This document shows positions 42,248-51,981 of a stretch of DNA of 64,000 nucleotides, one piece after another; within the stretch, counting starts at the first letter, position 1, and each line of letters starts with the position of its first letter. Made by a program: the position numbers and the translations under genes. The stretch is from Planktothrix sp. FACHB-1365. GTDB lineage: Bacteria > Cyanobacteriota > Cyanobacteriia > Cyanobacteriales > Microcoleaceae. The DNA lies in assembly GCF_014697575.1 (NCBI RefSeq), contig NZ_JACJSC010000016.1, forward strand, positions 61,922 to 125,921. The letters are read 5' to 3'. A model generated the notes under the pieces. That model was not told the DNA's origin and searched no databases. It was given only the letters and a program-made list of their open reading frames with translations.

Positions 42248-43021
42248 ATGAACAATAAATTATTCTATCTGATTAAACTCGCCTTTATCGGTACTCTAAC
42301 ATTGCTGGGCTTGCTGAACTATCCCCAAGGAGGATTTGCAAAACCGACCCCATCAAATAGTGAGAGTTCAGATAACATCCAAATTCGCTTTCAACAACAG
42401 GACTCCGATGGTTCAGGTCGAGGAAGACCCGCAGATAGAGAAGGAACAGGAAGTCGGGGTGACTGTCCTCCGGTGGATGTACCACTCACCGCCTTAGTCC
42501 CCAGTCGGAATGTGGGGTCTTTTGTGGAACCTCATCCCACTTTATGGTTTTATGTTCCGTATAAATCCAGTGAAGTCACTTCGGCAGAATTTTCCTTACA
42601 AGATGAACAAAACAATGATGTCTACCGAACTAATTTTGCCTTGCCTCAAAACGCCGGTATTATTAGTTTAAATCTGGCAGGAGCTACCCCGTTAGAAATT
42701 AACAAAATGTATCAATGGTACGTCAAAATTTATTGTACTCAACAGAAATTATCAACTCCTGTTTTTATTCGGGGATGGGTACAACGGGTGGCGATACAAC
42801 CCGAATTAGAAAGACAGTTACAGACAGCAACTTCACCCCGTCAACGAGTTATGTTGTATGCTAAAAATGGGATTTGGTATTCAGCTTTAACAGAGTTAGC
42901 TAAACTTCGTCTAACTTCCCCACAGGATAATAATTTTAATCAAGATTGGGCAAATTTATTGCGAGATGTAGGTTTAGAAAATTTGATTCAAAAACCCATT
43001 TCTGGAGAAATTAATCTATGA
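42248..43021 (+). CDS. DUF928 family exported protein
   Basis: 257 residues with a signal peptide (LAFIGTLTLLGLLNYPQGGFA). The DUF928 core is visible: CPPVDVPLTALVPSRNVGSFVEPHPTLWFYVPY, AEFSLQDEQNNDVY, GIISLNLAGATPLEINKMYQWYVKIYC and RGWVQRV. DUF928 proteins are cyanobacterial, probably periplasmic, and are typically encoded beside CHAT/TPR and TPS exoprotein genes, as here. AGGGAGA precedes the ATG. A weak relative of the bipartite element (TTACATAAT, 14 bases, ACCTACTAAAG) lies at 42192-42225. Convergent with the TPR-CHAT gene. Confidence 0.88.
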   Translation: MNNKLFYLIKLAFIGTLTLLGLLNYPQGGFAKPTPSNSESSDNIQIRFQQQDSDGSGRGRPADREGTGSRGDCPPVDVPLTALVPSRNVGSFVEPHPTLWFYVPYKSSEVTSAEFSLQDEQNNDVYRTNFALPQNAGIISLNLAGATPLEINKMYQWYVKIYCTQQKLSTPVFIRGWVQRVAIQPELERQLQTATSPRQRVMLYAKNGIWYSALTELAKLRLTSPQDNNFNQDWANLLRDVGLENLIQKPISGEINL

Positions 43022-43035
43022 TGGTTAACTGTTAA

Positions 43036-43083
43036 CTGTGTACAGACGTGCCATGGCGCGTCTCTACTAACTGATAACTGACT
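43036..43083. repeat. Convergent-gene hairpin and heptad repeats
   Basis: Between the DUF928 and TPR-CHAT stops lie an imperfect palindrome centred on GCCATGGC (arms AGACG.../...CGTCT) and copies of the TAACTGA heptad. Together they could form a terminator-like structure for both genes. Both repeat types also occur elsewhere in cyanobacterial intergenic DNA. Confidence 0.45.
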
Positions 43084-45754
43084 ATAGCCAATTTCCGACT
43101 AAAACGTAGGGACTCCAGAAATAAGGGATTTCATACTCATCTAATAACATGAGTTGAGCGCGTCGCAATGCTTCAGCTTTGGTTACGTTAATATTAGCAA
43201 ACTGTTGATAAAATAAGCTCATTAATTTAGTTGTAGACTCATCATCAACTGACCATAATGTTGCTAGGGTACTCCGTGCACCCGCACGCACAGCTATTCC
43301 TGCTAAACCTAATGTGGCTCGTTTGTCACCCGCCGCCGTTTGACAAGCACTTAATACTAATAATTCGATGGCTGTAGAATTAGTAGAATCTCGCAAGCGC
43401 AGTAAATAATCAAATTCTTTGGCTTTTAAAAGGGTTTCCCAAGTTAAAATAAAAGTCTGATCTTGATTAGATGAAAACTGACCATGAGTAGCTAAATGAA
43501 CAACGGAAAAAGGATTAGATCCTATTTTATTTTTGAGATCAATTTCTGTGAAACTTTGGTTCAAAAGTTGCTGACTGCGGCGAATTTCGGATTTAATTTC
43601 TTGTAATTCTAGCTGAACATTTTCTAAAGCAGTAAATTTTTGCTCTGCAATTTGACGTTCTTCGCTCACACCTCCGATTAAAGCATATAATTCTCTCTTC
43701 TGTAACAGTTGGGGTTTAAGCAATTGTAAACCAGGAGCGACAGCAATAGCATATTTTTGGATTAAATACTGTTGCTTTTCCTCATCATACAGCACAGACA
43801 TAGGAAGATTTCGCAAAGAACCCTCTAAAATAAATACTAATGTCTTGATTTGCTTTTTCTCTAATTCAGTTTCTAAGGGTTTAATTAACCAATAGTATAC
43901 TTCTTGAGAGAGTTTTTTAACATCATTTGTTCGGTCTGGTTCTCTTAAATATTGCTGTAATTGTTCGAGATGACTCTCAACTTCCGTTTCAGGTTTGTAG
44001 GTGGTAAAATGATAAAATTCGCTGTCGGTTGGTAATTTCAGGATAATTTCTAAACGGTTGGATAAAATAATCGGATAAATGACGGCTGCGGTCGGATCGA
44101 TTTTATCAACAATTTCGTCAATTTGTTGGGGTTTAGCTTCTAAACAAGCTTCTCGGAAAAAGTTTTCTAATTCGCTTAATTGAAGAGCTTCAATGACATC
44201 ACGAGCTTGTTTTAAATTGTCTTGACTCACGGGGATATTATTTTCTGTTTGTAAGAGTAAATCAACGAATTGACGATAAACGGGTTCAACATTATCTCGA
44301 AAGGAAAATTGAATATCTGGATTTAACGTAACTAAATCACTGCGTAAGGATTTGAGAATATTTATAGCTTCATTATAACATATTATTGCGCCTTTAATAT
44401 CCCCTTGAATTTTCAGTAAATAGCCTAACTGCCAATACCACAAATAAGCAATATCTTCAGCCTTAATTTGTTGCGCTAATATTAGAGCATTTTGGGTTAA
44501 TTTTTGGGCTTGCTCAATATTATTATTTTTAAGATATATTCCGGCTAATGTACCTATTGCATAAGCTTCTAGTCGTTGATTCCCAATATTTTTAGCCTGT
44601 TGAATAGCCTCAGTAAGAGTTTGAGCGATTTCTAGCCAAGAGGGTGTATCTGTAGCGGTAAATTGTTTGAAGCAAGCCAGATTATGAGCTAAATTAATTT
44701 TGGCATAAATAGAATTTTGATTGGGAGACATTTTTGTTAAATTTAACTGAATTTCTAAATATAAGTTTTTTATATCTGCCCATTTTTGCAATTTTAATAA
44801 ATTATTTAATTGATTGATTTTTGCTTGCGTTTGTGTTATTATTAAAGGCGAAACTAAAGCAGATTTTTCGTAAAATTGAATCGCCTGATTATAGTGATTT
44901 AAAGTATTCTTGTTAAGGGAGTATTGAGGACAAGATAAGGGTATAATTGTTCCTATACTAGCAGTATATTCAGGAATTTGCGCTTTGTTACCCAATGATT
45001 TTTGGGCATTTCCTAAACTCAGTAACGTCGCACCAAATTCGATTGGAGAGTCTAAATTTTCAGCAATTTCTTGACTTTTTTCTAAAACGATTAAAGCAGT
45101 TTCTAAATCACCGACTAATTGTAAAACATTCCCAAGGCTCCGCAAAGCGATCGCTTTCATAATAGAATCAGGTTGGGTTTGTAAGTCATGTTCAACCTGT
45201 TCTAATGTTGATTTGGCTTGACGGTACATTCCCAAGGTTTGCAGTGCTTGAGCAATATTAATCTGGGTGCGAATTTTAGCAATAGGATCATCAATACCCT
45301 CGTAAATATTAGCAGCTTGTTTCCAACTTCTTAACGCTTGTTCTGATGAACCCATTTCTAACTCTAATTGACCTCGAATCTCTAAACTTTGCGCTAGAAT
45401 TATTGGAGATTGAGGAAATTCTGGATGAGTTAATAAACTGAGACTTTCTGTAATATAAAAATAAGCGGTTTCTAATTGTCCGAGTTTCTGTAACACTAAG
45501 GAAAGATTGCTTAAAGCGATCGCTTGTCCCTGTTTATTCCCTTGAATTTTAAAATCATGAATTGCTTGTTTTAAAATTGTTACGGCTTCAGAAAAATCTC
45601 CGGCTTGATAACGTTCTCGACTGTGTTCAACTAATACTTGAGGATCGGATAGTTGGGGAGTAGACTGAGGGAAAGCTGGAAATAACATCAAACCCCAAGC
45701 AATAAAAAATCCTGTTAAGAAAGCAAGTATAATTTTTTGAACTCGAATTTTCAT
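43082..45754 (-). CDS. TPR-CHAT caspase-like protein with signal peptide
   Basis: 890 residues. A signal peptide or anchor (IILAFLTGFFIAWGLMLFPAF) precedes about ten TPR-like repeats (residues ~35-480) and a C-terminal CHAT domain (~560-885). Protease motifs are VVHLATHGQFSSNQDQTF (His) and LLVLSACQTAAGDKRATLGLAGIAVRAGARSTLATLWSVDD (Cys). This is the common secreted or periplasmic TPR-CHAT architecture in cyanobacteria. Its gene follows the TPS exoprotein gene by 23 bases on the same strand, so the two are probably co-transcribed; processing of the exoprotein is one possible role (inference). Confidence 0.9.
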   Translation of the reverse strand: MKIRVQKIILAFLTGFFIAWGLMLFPAFPQSTPQLSDPQVLVEHSRERYQAGDFSEAVTILKQAIHDFKIQGNKQGQAIALSNLSLVLQKLGQLETAYFYITESLSLLTHPEFPQSPIILAQSLEIRGQLELEMGSSEQALRSWKQAANIYEGIDDPIAKIRTQINIAQALQTLGMYRQAKSTLEQVEHDLQTQPDSIMKAIALRSLGNVLQLVGDLETALIVLEKSQEIAENLDSPIEFGATLLSLGNAQKSLGNKAQIPEYTASIGTIIPLSCPQYSLNKNTLNHYNQAIQFYEKSALVSPLIITQTQAKINQLNNLLKLQKWADIKNLYLEIQLNLTKMSPNQNSIYAKINLAHNLACFKQFTATDTPSWLEIAQTLTEAIQQAKNIGNQRLEAYAIGTLAGIYLKNNNIEQAQKLTQNALILAQQIKAEDIAYLWYWQLGYLLKIQGDIKGAIICYNEAINILKSLRSDLVTLNPDIQFSFRDNVEPVYRQFVDLLLQTENNIPVSQDNLKQARDVIEALQLSELENFFREACLEAKPQQIDEIVDKIDPTAAVIYPIILSNRLEIILKLPTDSEFYHFTTYKPETEVESHLEQLQQYLREPDRTNDVKKLSQEVYYWLIKPLETELEKKQIKTLVFILEGSLRNLPMSVLYDEEKQQYLIQKYAIAVAPGLQLLKPQLLQKRELYALIGGVSEERQIAEQKFTALENVQLELQEIKSEIRRSQQLLNQSFTEIDLKNKIGSNPFSVVHLATHGQFSSNQDQTFILTWETLLKAKEFDYLLRLRDSTNSTAIELLVLSACQTAAGDKRATLGLAGIAVRAGARSTLATLWSVDDESTTKLMSLFYQQFANINVTKAEALRRAQLMLLDEYEIPYFWSPYVLVGNWL

Positions 45755-45777
45755 GATTTTCGTGAGTAACTAGGGTG

Positions 45778-48396
45778 TTATTGTTTCAAACAAGACTCAG
45801 GAATTGGGGAAAAATTATTCAGGGTAGTGGTAGGTTTTGAAGCCACTAATACGACTTGATTCTTATCATTAATCATCCAACCTGTAGCTTCCACAAGGGG
45901 ATGATGCTCAAGGGGCTGTGAAGTAATATTTTGTCTATTTTCGGGTTGATCTAAGGGATTGCCTGTTACCCAATCAACGGATATAATATTATTAGTATGG
46001 AGGGGTTCTGTCGGTAAAGTTGGTAAACCGCCACGTCCAGTAACAGTAAAAGAATTGCCTCTAGTCGCCGGACAACCTCTCGCAATTAATTGCGTCGGAT
46101 CAAGAACTTCAACGGGTAATTCAACTAATCCCGAACTGGGGTCAAAATCTGGCGTGTTAACGGTTACAATTCCTTCTAATTGAGGGCCTCCTTGTTGGGA
46201 AATAGCCGTGATGTCACTTGTTGGTAATTGTCGAGGGTCGAGAGCATCGGTTTCTTCAGTTTTTAATGAGGCTTGTAATTGTTCTCTGGTGCGAGGAGTT
46301 GCTCCAAAAATAGCTTGTGCATTAATCGCAATTTGACCCCCTCTACTTTGTTGAGCATTTGCGGTAATATCGCTATTTTCTAAACCGACTAAAAAGCCGT
46401 TATCCAGATTAAGATTAATATTGCCACCCGTCGCATTACTTCCTAACGCATTAGTGGTGATGGTACTGTTATTTTGAAGTAATAATAATTGTCCTTGCAG
46501 GTTAATATCGCCACCACTATCTCCCCCAGTTGCATTAGTCGTAATCCGACTATTATTAAGGGTGAGAATAGGCGATCGCAACTCAATACTTCCCCCACCT
46601 GCTTGAGTATCCGCAGTAATACTTCCCAAATTGTCTAAATTAATCGAATCAGCCCTAATCTTCAGGGTTCCAGCAGGTTGTAAACTGTTACTGTTGACGG
46701 TTACTGTCCCGCCATCTTGAAGGATTAACCGTCCTGTTTCAATCGTTATATTCCCCGGTGCTCCCTTCGCTTTCTCTCCCAAACTACTAGCATATAAGCC
46801 ACTAAAACTTTCTTCACTATTAGGTCTTTTTCCTCTAACTTCTACGGACTCAGACGCTGTGATCGTCAAATTTCCAGAGTTTCCACCCCCAGAGGTATTC
46901 ACCGTGACGGCGGCGCCATCTCGAACCAGTAAGCGTTTCGTTTCAATCGTTAAATTTCCCCCATTTCCCGTTGTCTCTGGGAAAAAAACACGAGTCGCGA
47001 TCCCACTAACCGAGCTACTATTCGTCGCAAAACCTGCCACTTCTACTGACTCAGATGCTCGGATGATGATATTACCAGAATTCCCCCTGTTAAAAGTACC
47101 CGCCGCCACAACTCCCCCATCTCTAACGATTAAGCGTCCCGTTTCAATGGTTAAATCACCGCCATCTCCGGTGACTCCAGGTTGAACATTAGTAAATAAA
47201 CCACTCGGAAATCTGGGGATGCGTTGGGTTCCACTAACTTCCACTGAATCAGCCGCCTTAACCGTTAACGTTCCCCCCTGACCATCCCCTCTTGTACCTG
47301 CACCAATTTGCGCGCCTTCTCTGAGAATTAATCGCCCCGTTTCAATATTAATATTACCGCCAAGTCCGGTTCCTTTAGAACTGACAACCGTTAATAACCC
47401 ACTCGGAAATATACTCTCAGTGGGGGTAGTTCCGATTGCTTCCACTAACTCAGAGGTTTTAACGGTGATGGTTCCGGCTGAATCACTCCCTGTTTTCAAT
47501 GCTAGAATGATTGAGCCGTCACTCAGCGTCAATCGTCTTCCTTGTACCTGAATATTACCACTCGCCTCACCACTAACATCGACAGAAGCAGCTTGTTGGA
47601 GAGTAATGTCCTGAAAATTTTGTACCATTTGATAACCTAACACCCAACTGGGGTGAGTGAGAGTGATATAACTATTAGAGCCGACACTTCCCACTTCGAT
47701 TCGTCCCCCTTCGGCGGTGAGATTTCCTCCTTGTAATATCACTTCACCGCCAACTAGAGCTAAAGTTTGATTGTCCTTAACTCGCAGTCCATCGGGTCTA
47801 TTTTCTCGGATAATATCTCTTTGTTCTGTGTTATCTTGACTGAGATTATGACCTGGCCCCTGCACAATAATTCTTCCTGGGTTGGTTCCGTATTGTAGGC
47901 CCAGGGGGACATTGATACTCAGTAAAGGTGTAATTTGAGGATTTGTGGCGCTAAATTCTAGGCCATCCGCAAACCAAATACTATTAGCGGTACTCCCGAA
48001 AAATGAGCCCCCAATATTTAACTGAGCATTCGGCCCAAAAATCACGCCATTGGGATTAATTAAAAATAAGTTAGCGATACCTTTAGCTTGAATTAACCCA
48101 TCAATATTGGAGATAGAGTGACCCGTTACCCGACTAAAAATATTTTGAATCTCAGTTGCATTATTGAAAAATCCGATATCATTTGTCGGAATAGAAAACG
48201 ACTCAAAACTATGAAATAAATTTGTCCCGGCGACAGTTCCTCCCTCAATGAGGTGGGTATTACCCTGTTGCACCACCCTGGAATTTATGGGTAAAGTAGC
48301 ATCGGGGATAATTTGGGCTGTTGTTGGGTAGGAATACAACAGGTAAAAGAGAATACTACTCTTGAAAAACGAAAGGCGAACGAGAGGCAATTTCAT
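45778..48396 (-). CDS. Two-partner-secretion filamentous haemagglutinin-like exoprotein
   Basis: 872 residues. A signal peptide (LSFFKSSILFYLLYSYPTTAQ) is followed by the TPS secretion domain (NTHLIEGGTVAGTNLFHSFESFSIPTND, FLINPNGVIFGPNAQLNIGGSF) and a long right-handed beta-helix made of repeats of the type ITIETGRLIVRDGG/TVKASDSVEVSG. The C-terminus has a Cys-containing tail (GCPATRGNSFTVTGRGGLP ... ESCLKQ). It is an adhesin-like surface protein exported by an Omp85-type TpsB pore, which is not in this window. It is divergent from the sigma-factor gene and upstream of the TPR-CHAT gene. Confidence 0.92.
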   Translation of the reverse strand: MKLPLVRLSFFKSSILFYLLYSYPTTAQIIPDATLPINSRVVQQGNTHLIEGGTVAGTNLFHSFESFSIPTNDIGFFNNATEIQNIFSRVTGHSISNIDGLIQAKGIANLFLINPNGVIFGPNAQLNIGGSFFGSTANSIWFADGLEFSATNPQITPLLSINVPLGLQYGTNPGRIIVQGPGHNLSQDNTEQRDIIRENRPDGLRVKDNQTLALVGGEVILQGGNLTAEGGRIEVGSVGSNSYITLTHPSWVLGYQMVQNFQDITLQQAASVDVSGEASGNIQVQGRRLTLSDGSIILALKTGSDSAGTITVKTSELVEAIGTTPTESIFPSGLLTVVSSKGTGLGGNINIETGRLILREGAQIGAGTRGDGQGGTLTVKAADSVEVSGTQRIPRFPSGLFTNVQPGVTGDGGDLTIETGRLIVRDGGVVAAGTFNRGNSGNIIIRASESVEVAGFATNSSSVSGIATRVFFPETTGNGGNLTIETKRLLVRDGAAVTVNTSGGGNSGNLTITASESVEVRGKRPNSEESFSGLYASSLGEKAKGAPGNITIETGRLILQDGGTVTVNSNSLQPAGTLKIRADSINLDNLGSITADTQAGGGSIELRSPILTLNNSRITTNATGGDSGGDINLQGQLLLLQNNSTITTNALGSNATGGNINLNLDNGFLVGLENSDITANAQQSRGGQIAINAQAIFGATPRTREQLQASLKTEETDALDPRQLPTSDITAISQQGGPQLEGIVTVNTPDFDPSSGLVELPVEVLDPTQLIARGCPATRGNSFTVTGRGGLPTLPTEPLHTNNIISVDWVTGNPLDQPENRQNITSQPLEHHPLVEATGWMINDKNQVVLVASKPTTTLNNFSPIPESCLKQ

Positions 48397-48453
48397 GAAA
48401 TAGCTTGGGTAGAATCAGCTTTTAGAGTTATATTAGCTAAAAAAGCGAATTTT

Positions 48454-49959
48454 ATGAACAAACGAGATGATATTGTCCAGAAATTCTCGACTTTTCTAAG
48501 CTTTGGCGACCATAAAGCGATTTGGCAAGCTGATACCCAATTAGAACGTCGGATGAAATACCTAGTCGAGTCAGACCCAGAGGCTAAAGCCGAATTTTGG
48601 GCGAGATATTTTCTGAAAATGTTTAGAAATCTATCTCAAGAGGGATGTCAAGAATTTACTAATTTTGATAATACCAAACTCTCCACTCATGCTAATTCCA
48701 TTACCACCACTCGTTCTCAAACTTTAGAAATCCCAAGTTTAATCACAGCTAGACATTTATCCGCTTATTTACAAGAAGCTTGTCTTTGGGCGGCTCAAAA
48801 AAGTTATCTTAAATATAAGTTTATTCGCTATAAATACCCCCTGGAAGAATATTTTCAGATGGCGTCTTCTTTCACTCATCTTCCAGCCAAACTTCTCAAA
48901 AGTTTTAATCTTGACCACCCTCGCAGTAATATTGAGGGTTATGCTAAAACCGTATTGTTTCGGTTGATTAGAGATCAACTTTATCAACAAGATTTAGAAG
49001 TAAAAAGAGACAAATTTAGCGATTATGGATTATTAAGGGTTTTAAATGCTAAAGAATTAAAAGAATCCTTATTATCTCATGGAATTCAGCAATCAAAACT
49101 GGATTTATATCAAATTGTTTGGCAATATTTTAATGAAATTTACCCGCATCAAAGAGAGGGTTATAACTGTAATTTAGAGTTTGATAATCGAGAGATTTTA
49201 ACACAAATTGCTGAGTTTTATAATCAACGAATAAATCAGCTAAATTTATCAGAGAAAGTTGCTCAGGAAGATACCATTCAAGCAATGCTGGCAAGTTGTA
49301 TCAAAGCGGCTAGAAATTATCGTACCAAGCAGTTTATTCCCCTTGAGGAGTATGATAATCTCTCTGATCCTAATCCAACTCCTTTAGATATTGCTATTCA
49401 GCAAGAGGAAATACAGCAGATCCAGTTGATCATTTCTAAATTGTTTGCAACTCTTCCCGAAGTTGGAAAAATTATATTGATTCTGTGGCAAGGTTTAGAG
49501 TTAACTCAAAGTGAAATTGCTACAGTTGTTAAAAGTCAGTATCCAGAATTACAAAAACAGTATCAAGTTGCTCGACAGTTAGCACGATATACTAAGACTA
49601 TTTTAAAACAGTTTGTCATTGAATGGAATCAAGTTAATCCTAGCCAAGCAATTCAGGATGAACAAAGTTTAGAAGTCATCAAAGAAGCTTTAGATGACTG
49701 TTTACAGTTGTATTGTCAACAGTTAGTGACTTCAATTTTACAAAACGTTATTGATGAAATGAGTGAGGGTGATCAATTGTTAGTTTTTGCTGTTAAACCC
49801 AATAATATTAATGATCAAATTTGTAGACATAAGCAGGCTCTAATTAATCCTTTTATTAACCAATTAGAAATTGAGTTAAGTTTGAGCAAAAATGCAATCT
49901 TACCAGTGAGAAATAAAATATCTAATTGGGTAGAGGAATGGCTAATTTATACAAAATAA
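48454..49959 (+). CDS. Sigma-70-family sigma-factor-like protein
   Basis: 501 residues. The C-terminal part carries a sigma region 4-like helix-turn-helix (IISKLFATLPEVGKIILILWQGLELTQSEIATVVKSQYPE), preceded by region 2-like helices (NIEGYAKTVLFRLIRDQLY, RAARNYRTKQF-like segment). The N-terminal ~200 residues are a family-specific helical domain. It belongs to the divergent cyanobacterial sigma-like proteins encoded with CHAT/DUF1822/TPS genes. I chose the ATG at 48454; earlier in-frame starts overlap the divergent TPS gene. It is the best local candidate for recognising the bipartite element described in this window (inference). Confidence 0.75.
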   Translation: MNKRDDIVQKFSTFLSFGDHKAIWQADTQLERRMKYLVESDPEAKAEFWARYFLKMFRNLSQEGCQEFTNFDNTKLSTHANSITTTRSQTLEIPSLITARHLSAYLQEACLWAAQKSYLKYKFIRYKYPLEEYFQMASSFTHLPAKLLKSFNLDHPRSNIEGYAKTVLFRLIRDQLYQQDLEVKRDKFSDYGLLRVLNAKELKESLLSHGIQQSKLDLYQIVWQYFNEIYPHQREGYNCNLEFDNREILTQIAEFYNQRINQLNLSEKVAQEDTIQAMLASCIKAARNYRTKQFIPLEEYDNLSDPNPTPLDIAIQQEEIQQIQLIISKLFATLPEVGKIILILWQGLELTQSEIATVVKSQYPELQKQYQVARQLARYTKTILKQFVIEWNQVNPSQAIQDEQSLEVIKEALDDCLQLYCQQLVTSILQNVIDEMSEGDQLLVFAVKPNNINDQICRHKQALINPFINQLEIELSLSKNAILPVRNKISNWVEEWLIYTK

Positions 49960-50203
49960 GAAGATCCAGAGCGAATCTAAATCTGTTGCCTACATCTCCG
50001 CTCTCTTCAAAAAGTTAGGGGAGCTAAACTTAATTATGCCGTCTTTCTAGAAAAAGGTTAATATTGAATATCAGTAAAAAAATCCGGTTTTTCCGCCTAG
50101 TCTTGGGTTTAGATCATCAAGGTTGACGCAGAAACTGGGTTTTTAGCCAAAAAGTGCGATCAGTCTTGCTGTTCTATCCCAATCATTTAACAGTAATACA
50201 GTT

Positions 50204-51727
50204 ATGCTACCAGAAATTAGTCCTGGAACTTTAATTAATAATCGATATCAGATTCAACAAGCACTCGGACGAGGAAGTTTCGGACGAACCTATTTAGCAT
50301 CTGACACGCAGCGTTTTGGGGATGCTTGTGTTCTCAAAGAGTTTCTCCCCTCTAGTAAAGCTGAATATACCATTAGCAAAGCTCGTGAGCTATTTGAACG
50401 AGAAGCTAAAGTATTGTACCAAATTAATCATCCCCAAATTCCTAAATTTTTGGCTTGGTTCACTGCCAATGATCGGCTGTTTCTCGTGCAAGAATATATT
50501 AATGGAAAAACCTATTCCCAACTGTTATCCGAGGGCCAGCAACAAAATCAGCAATTTACAGAAGCAGAAGTTATTCAATGGTTAAAGGATTTACTGCCCG
50601 TTTTGGATTATCTGCATAAGCTCCATATTATTCATCGGGATATTTCCCTAGAAAATATGATGCTTCCGCATAACCAATCTCAGCCTGTATTGATTGATTT
50701 TGGTTTAGTTAAGGAAGCAATCACTAAGATTGAATTGGGCGATGGCAACAACCAACAGCAATATACTCAAGCTTCAATTGTTGGGAAATATGGTTATGCT
50801 CCCCCCGAACAAATCCGTTTAGGACAATGTTATCCTTGTAGCGATCTGTATGCGTTGGGGGTTTGTGCTGTTGTTCTGTTGACCGGGAAAAGACCAGAAT
50901 TATTAATAGATGAATCTCTGGAATGGCAATGGCATTCTTACGTTAAGATTAGTGACCGTTTCACTGAAATTCTCGATAAAATGTTGGCGGATAAACCCAA
51001 ACAACGGTATCAATCTGCGCCAGAAGTTCTCATTGAACTTTCTCAATTAACGTTATCCCAAGAAACAAGTGATAGCCAACTTTTAAAAAAAGTACAAATT
51101 AATATTAATAAAGTTCAAAAAGAACAACAAGTTTCTGAAATTATCGAGTCCGAAGAATTCAAACTTTTAGAGCAACAGGCAAATAAGCTAAGGAATAAAA
51201 GAGAAACTTCTAGGTCTGAGGCGGTTATGATTTCCCCGTTTGCCGAACCAGTAGAAGTTGCTTCTGAACCGGAAATCAAAACAGAAACTTCTCATCTTTT
51301 AGAACCCGATTTTTTAGAACATTGTCGGCAAGAATTGATTCGTTGTATGGGGCCAATGGCGAGTTTTATGCTAGAAGATATTTTGGCTGAATCTCCCCAG
51401 TTAACCCCTGTAGAATTAGTAGAAGCATTGGTAGCAGAAATTCCCAACGCTCAAAGAGCCGAAGAGTTTAGAAAAAGTATCCCAATTTCTAGTCAATCAA
51501 AGAAGACTAAAAACACTCGCTCTGTTCTTTTATATCCCCAGTTTTTAGAACATTGTCAGCAAGAATTAAAACGTTGTGTGGGGCCACTAGCGATGGCAGT
51601 TTTGGAAGATATTTTGACTCAATCTCCTGATTTAACTCCTGTGGAACTCGTGGAAGCGTTGGTGGCGGAAATTCCAGATGCAAGACGGGCTGAAGACTTT
51701 AGAAAAATTATTAAAATTCCCGATTAA
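50204..51727 (+). CDS. Ser/Thr protein kinase with duplicated C-terminal module
   Basis: 507 residues. The Hanks-type kinase domain (~15-280) has the Gly loop GRGSFGRTY, catalytic Lys in CVLKEF, HRDISLEN, DFG and the APE-like segment YAPPEQ. After a charged linker come two copies of an ~57-residue module (~366-426 and ~446-505), each reading FLEHCxQEL.RC.GP.A...LEDIL..SP.LTPVELVEALVAEIP.A.RAE.FRK. This acidic helical module occurs at the end of other cyanobacterial signalling proteins, and duplication of it is notable. There is no TM segment. Confidence 0.92.
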   Translation: MLPEISPGTLINNRYQIQQALGRGSFGRTYLASDTQRFGDACVLKEFLPSSKAEYTISKARELFEREAKVLYQINHPQIPKFLAWFTANDRLFLVQEYINGKTYSQLLSEGQQQNQQFTEAEVIQWLKDLLPVLDYLHKLHIIHRDISLENMMLPHNQSQPVLIDFGLVKEAITKIELGDGNNQQQYTQASIVGKYGYAPPEQIRLGQCYPCSDLYALGVCAVVLLTGKRPELLIDESLEWQWHSYVKISDRFTEILDKMLADKPKQRYQSAPEVLIELSQLTLSQETSDSQLLKKVQININKVQKEQQVSEIIESEEFKLLEQQANKLRNKRETSRSEAVMISPFAEPVEVASEPEIKTETSHLLEPDFLEHCRQELIRCMGPMASFMLEDILAESPQLTPVELVEALVAEIPNAQRAEEFRKSIPISSQSKKTKNTRSVLLYPQFLEHCQQELKRCVGPLAMAVLEDILTQSPDLTPVELVEALVAEIPDARRAEDFRKIIKIPD

Positions 51728-51873
51728 CCTGAGTTGTTTAGCCCACTCAAACCTAACTTTCTTAAGCCAAGCTCTAAATAATCTCTCTTTCGATAGATGC
51801 GTAAGTTGATGTCAAGTTTAAGGTCATGATTTTATATTGTTTTGGGTGTATTCAGCCTTAATTTATCCAACAC

Positions 51874-51907
51874 CTGCATAAAGCGATCGCCGTTTCACCC
51901 ATTAGAT
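51874..51907 (+). promoter_or_regulatory. Bipartite promoter-like element, copy A (SH3 precursor-like gene)
   Basis: CTGCATAAA, 14 bases (including GCGATCGC), ACCCATTAGAT. It ends about 75-78 bases before the start of the SH3-domain gene. The surrounding ~70 bases (from about 51855) are nearly identical to 53507-53575, so the whole promoter region is duplicated. Confidence 0.75.
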
Positions 51908-51981
51908 AAACAAAGGAGTTGCTGATCTAAAGTTTGCAGACTAGCAGATCTGCAAAAACACTTGCATCTTGAAGGAAACCT

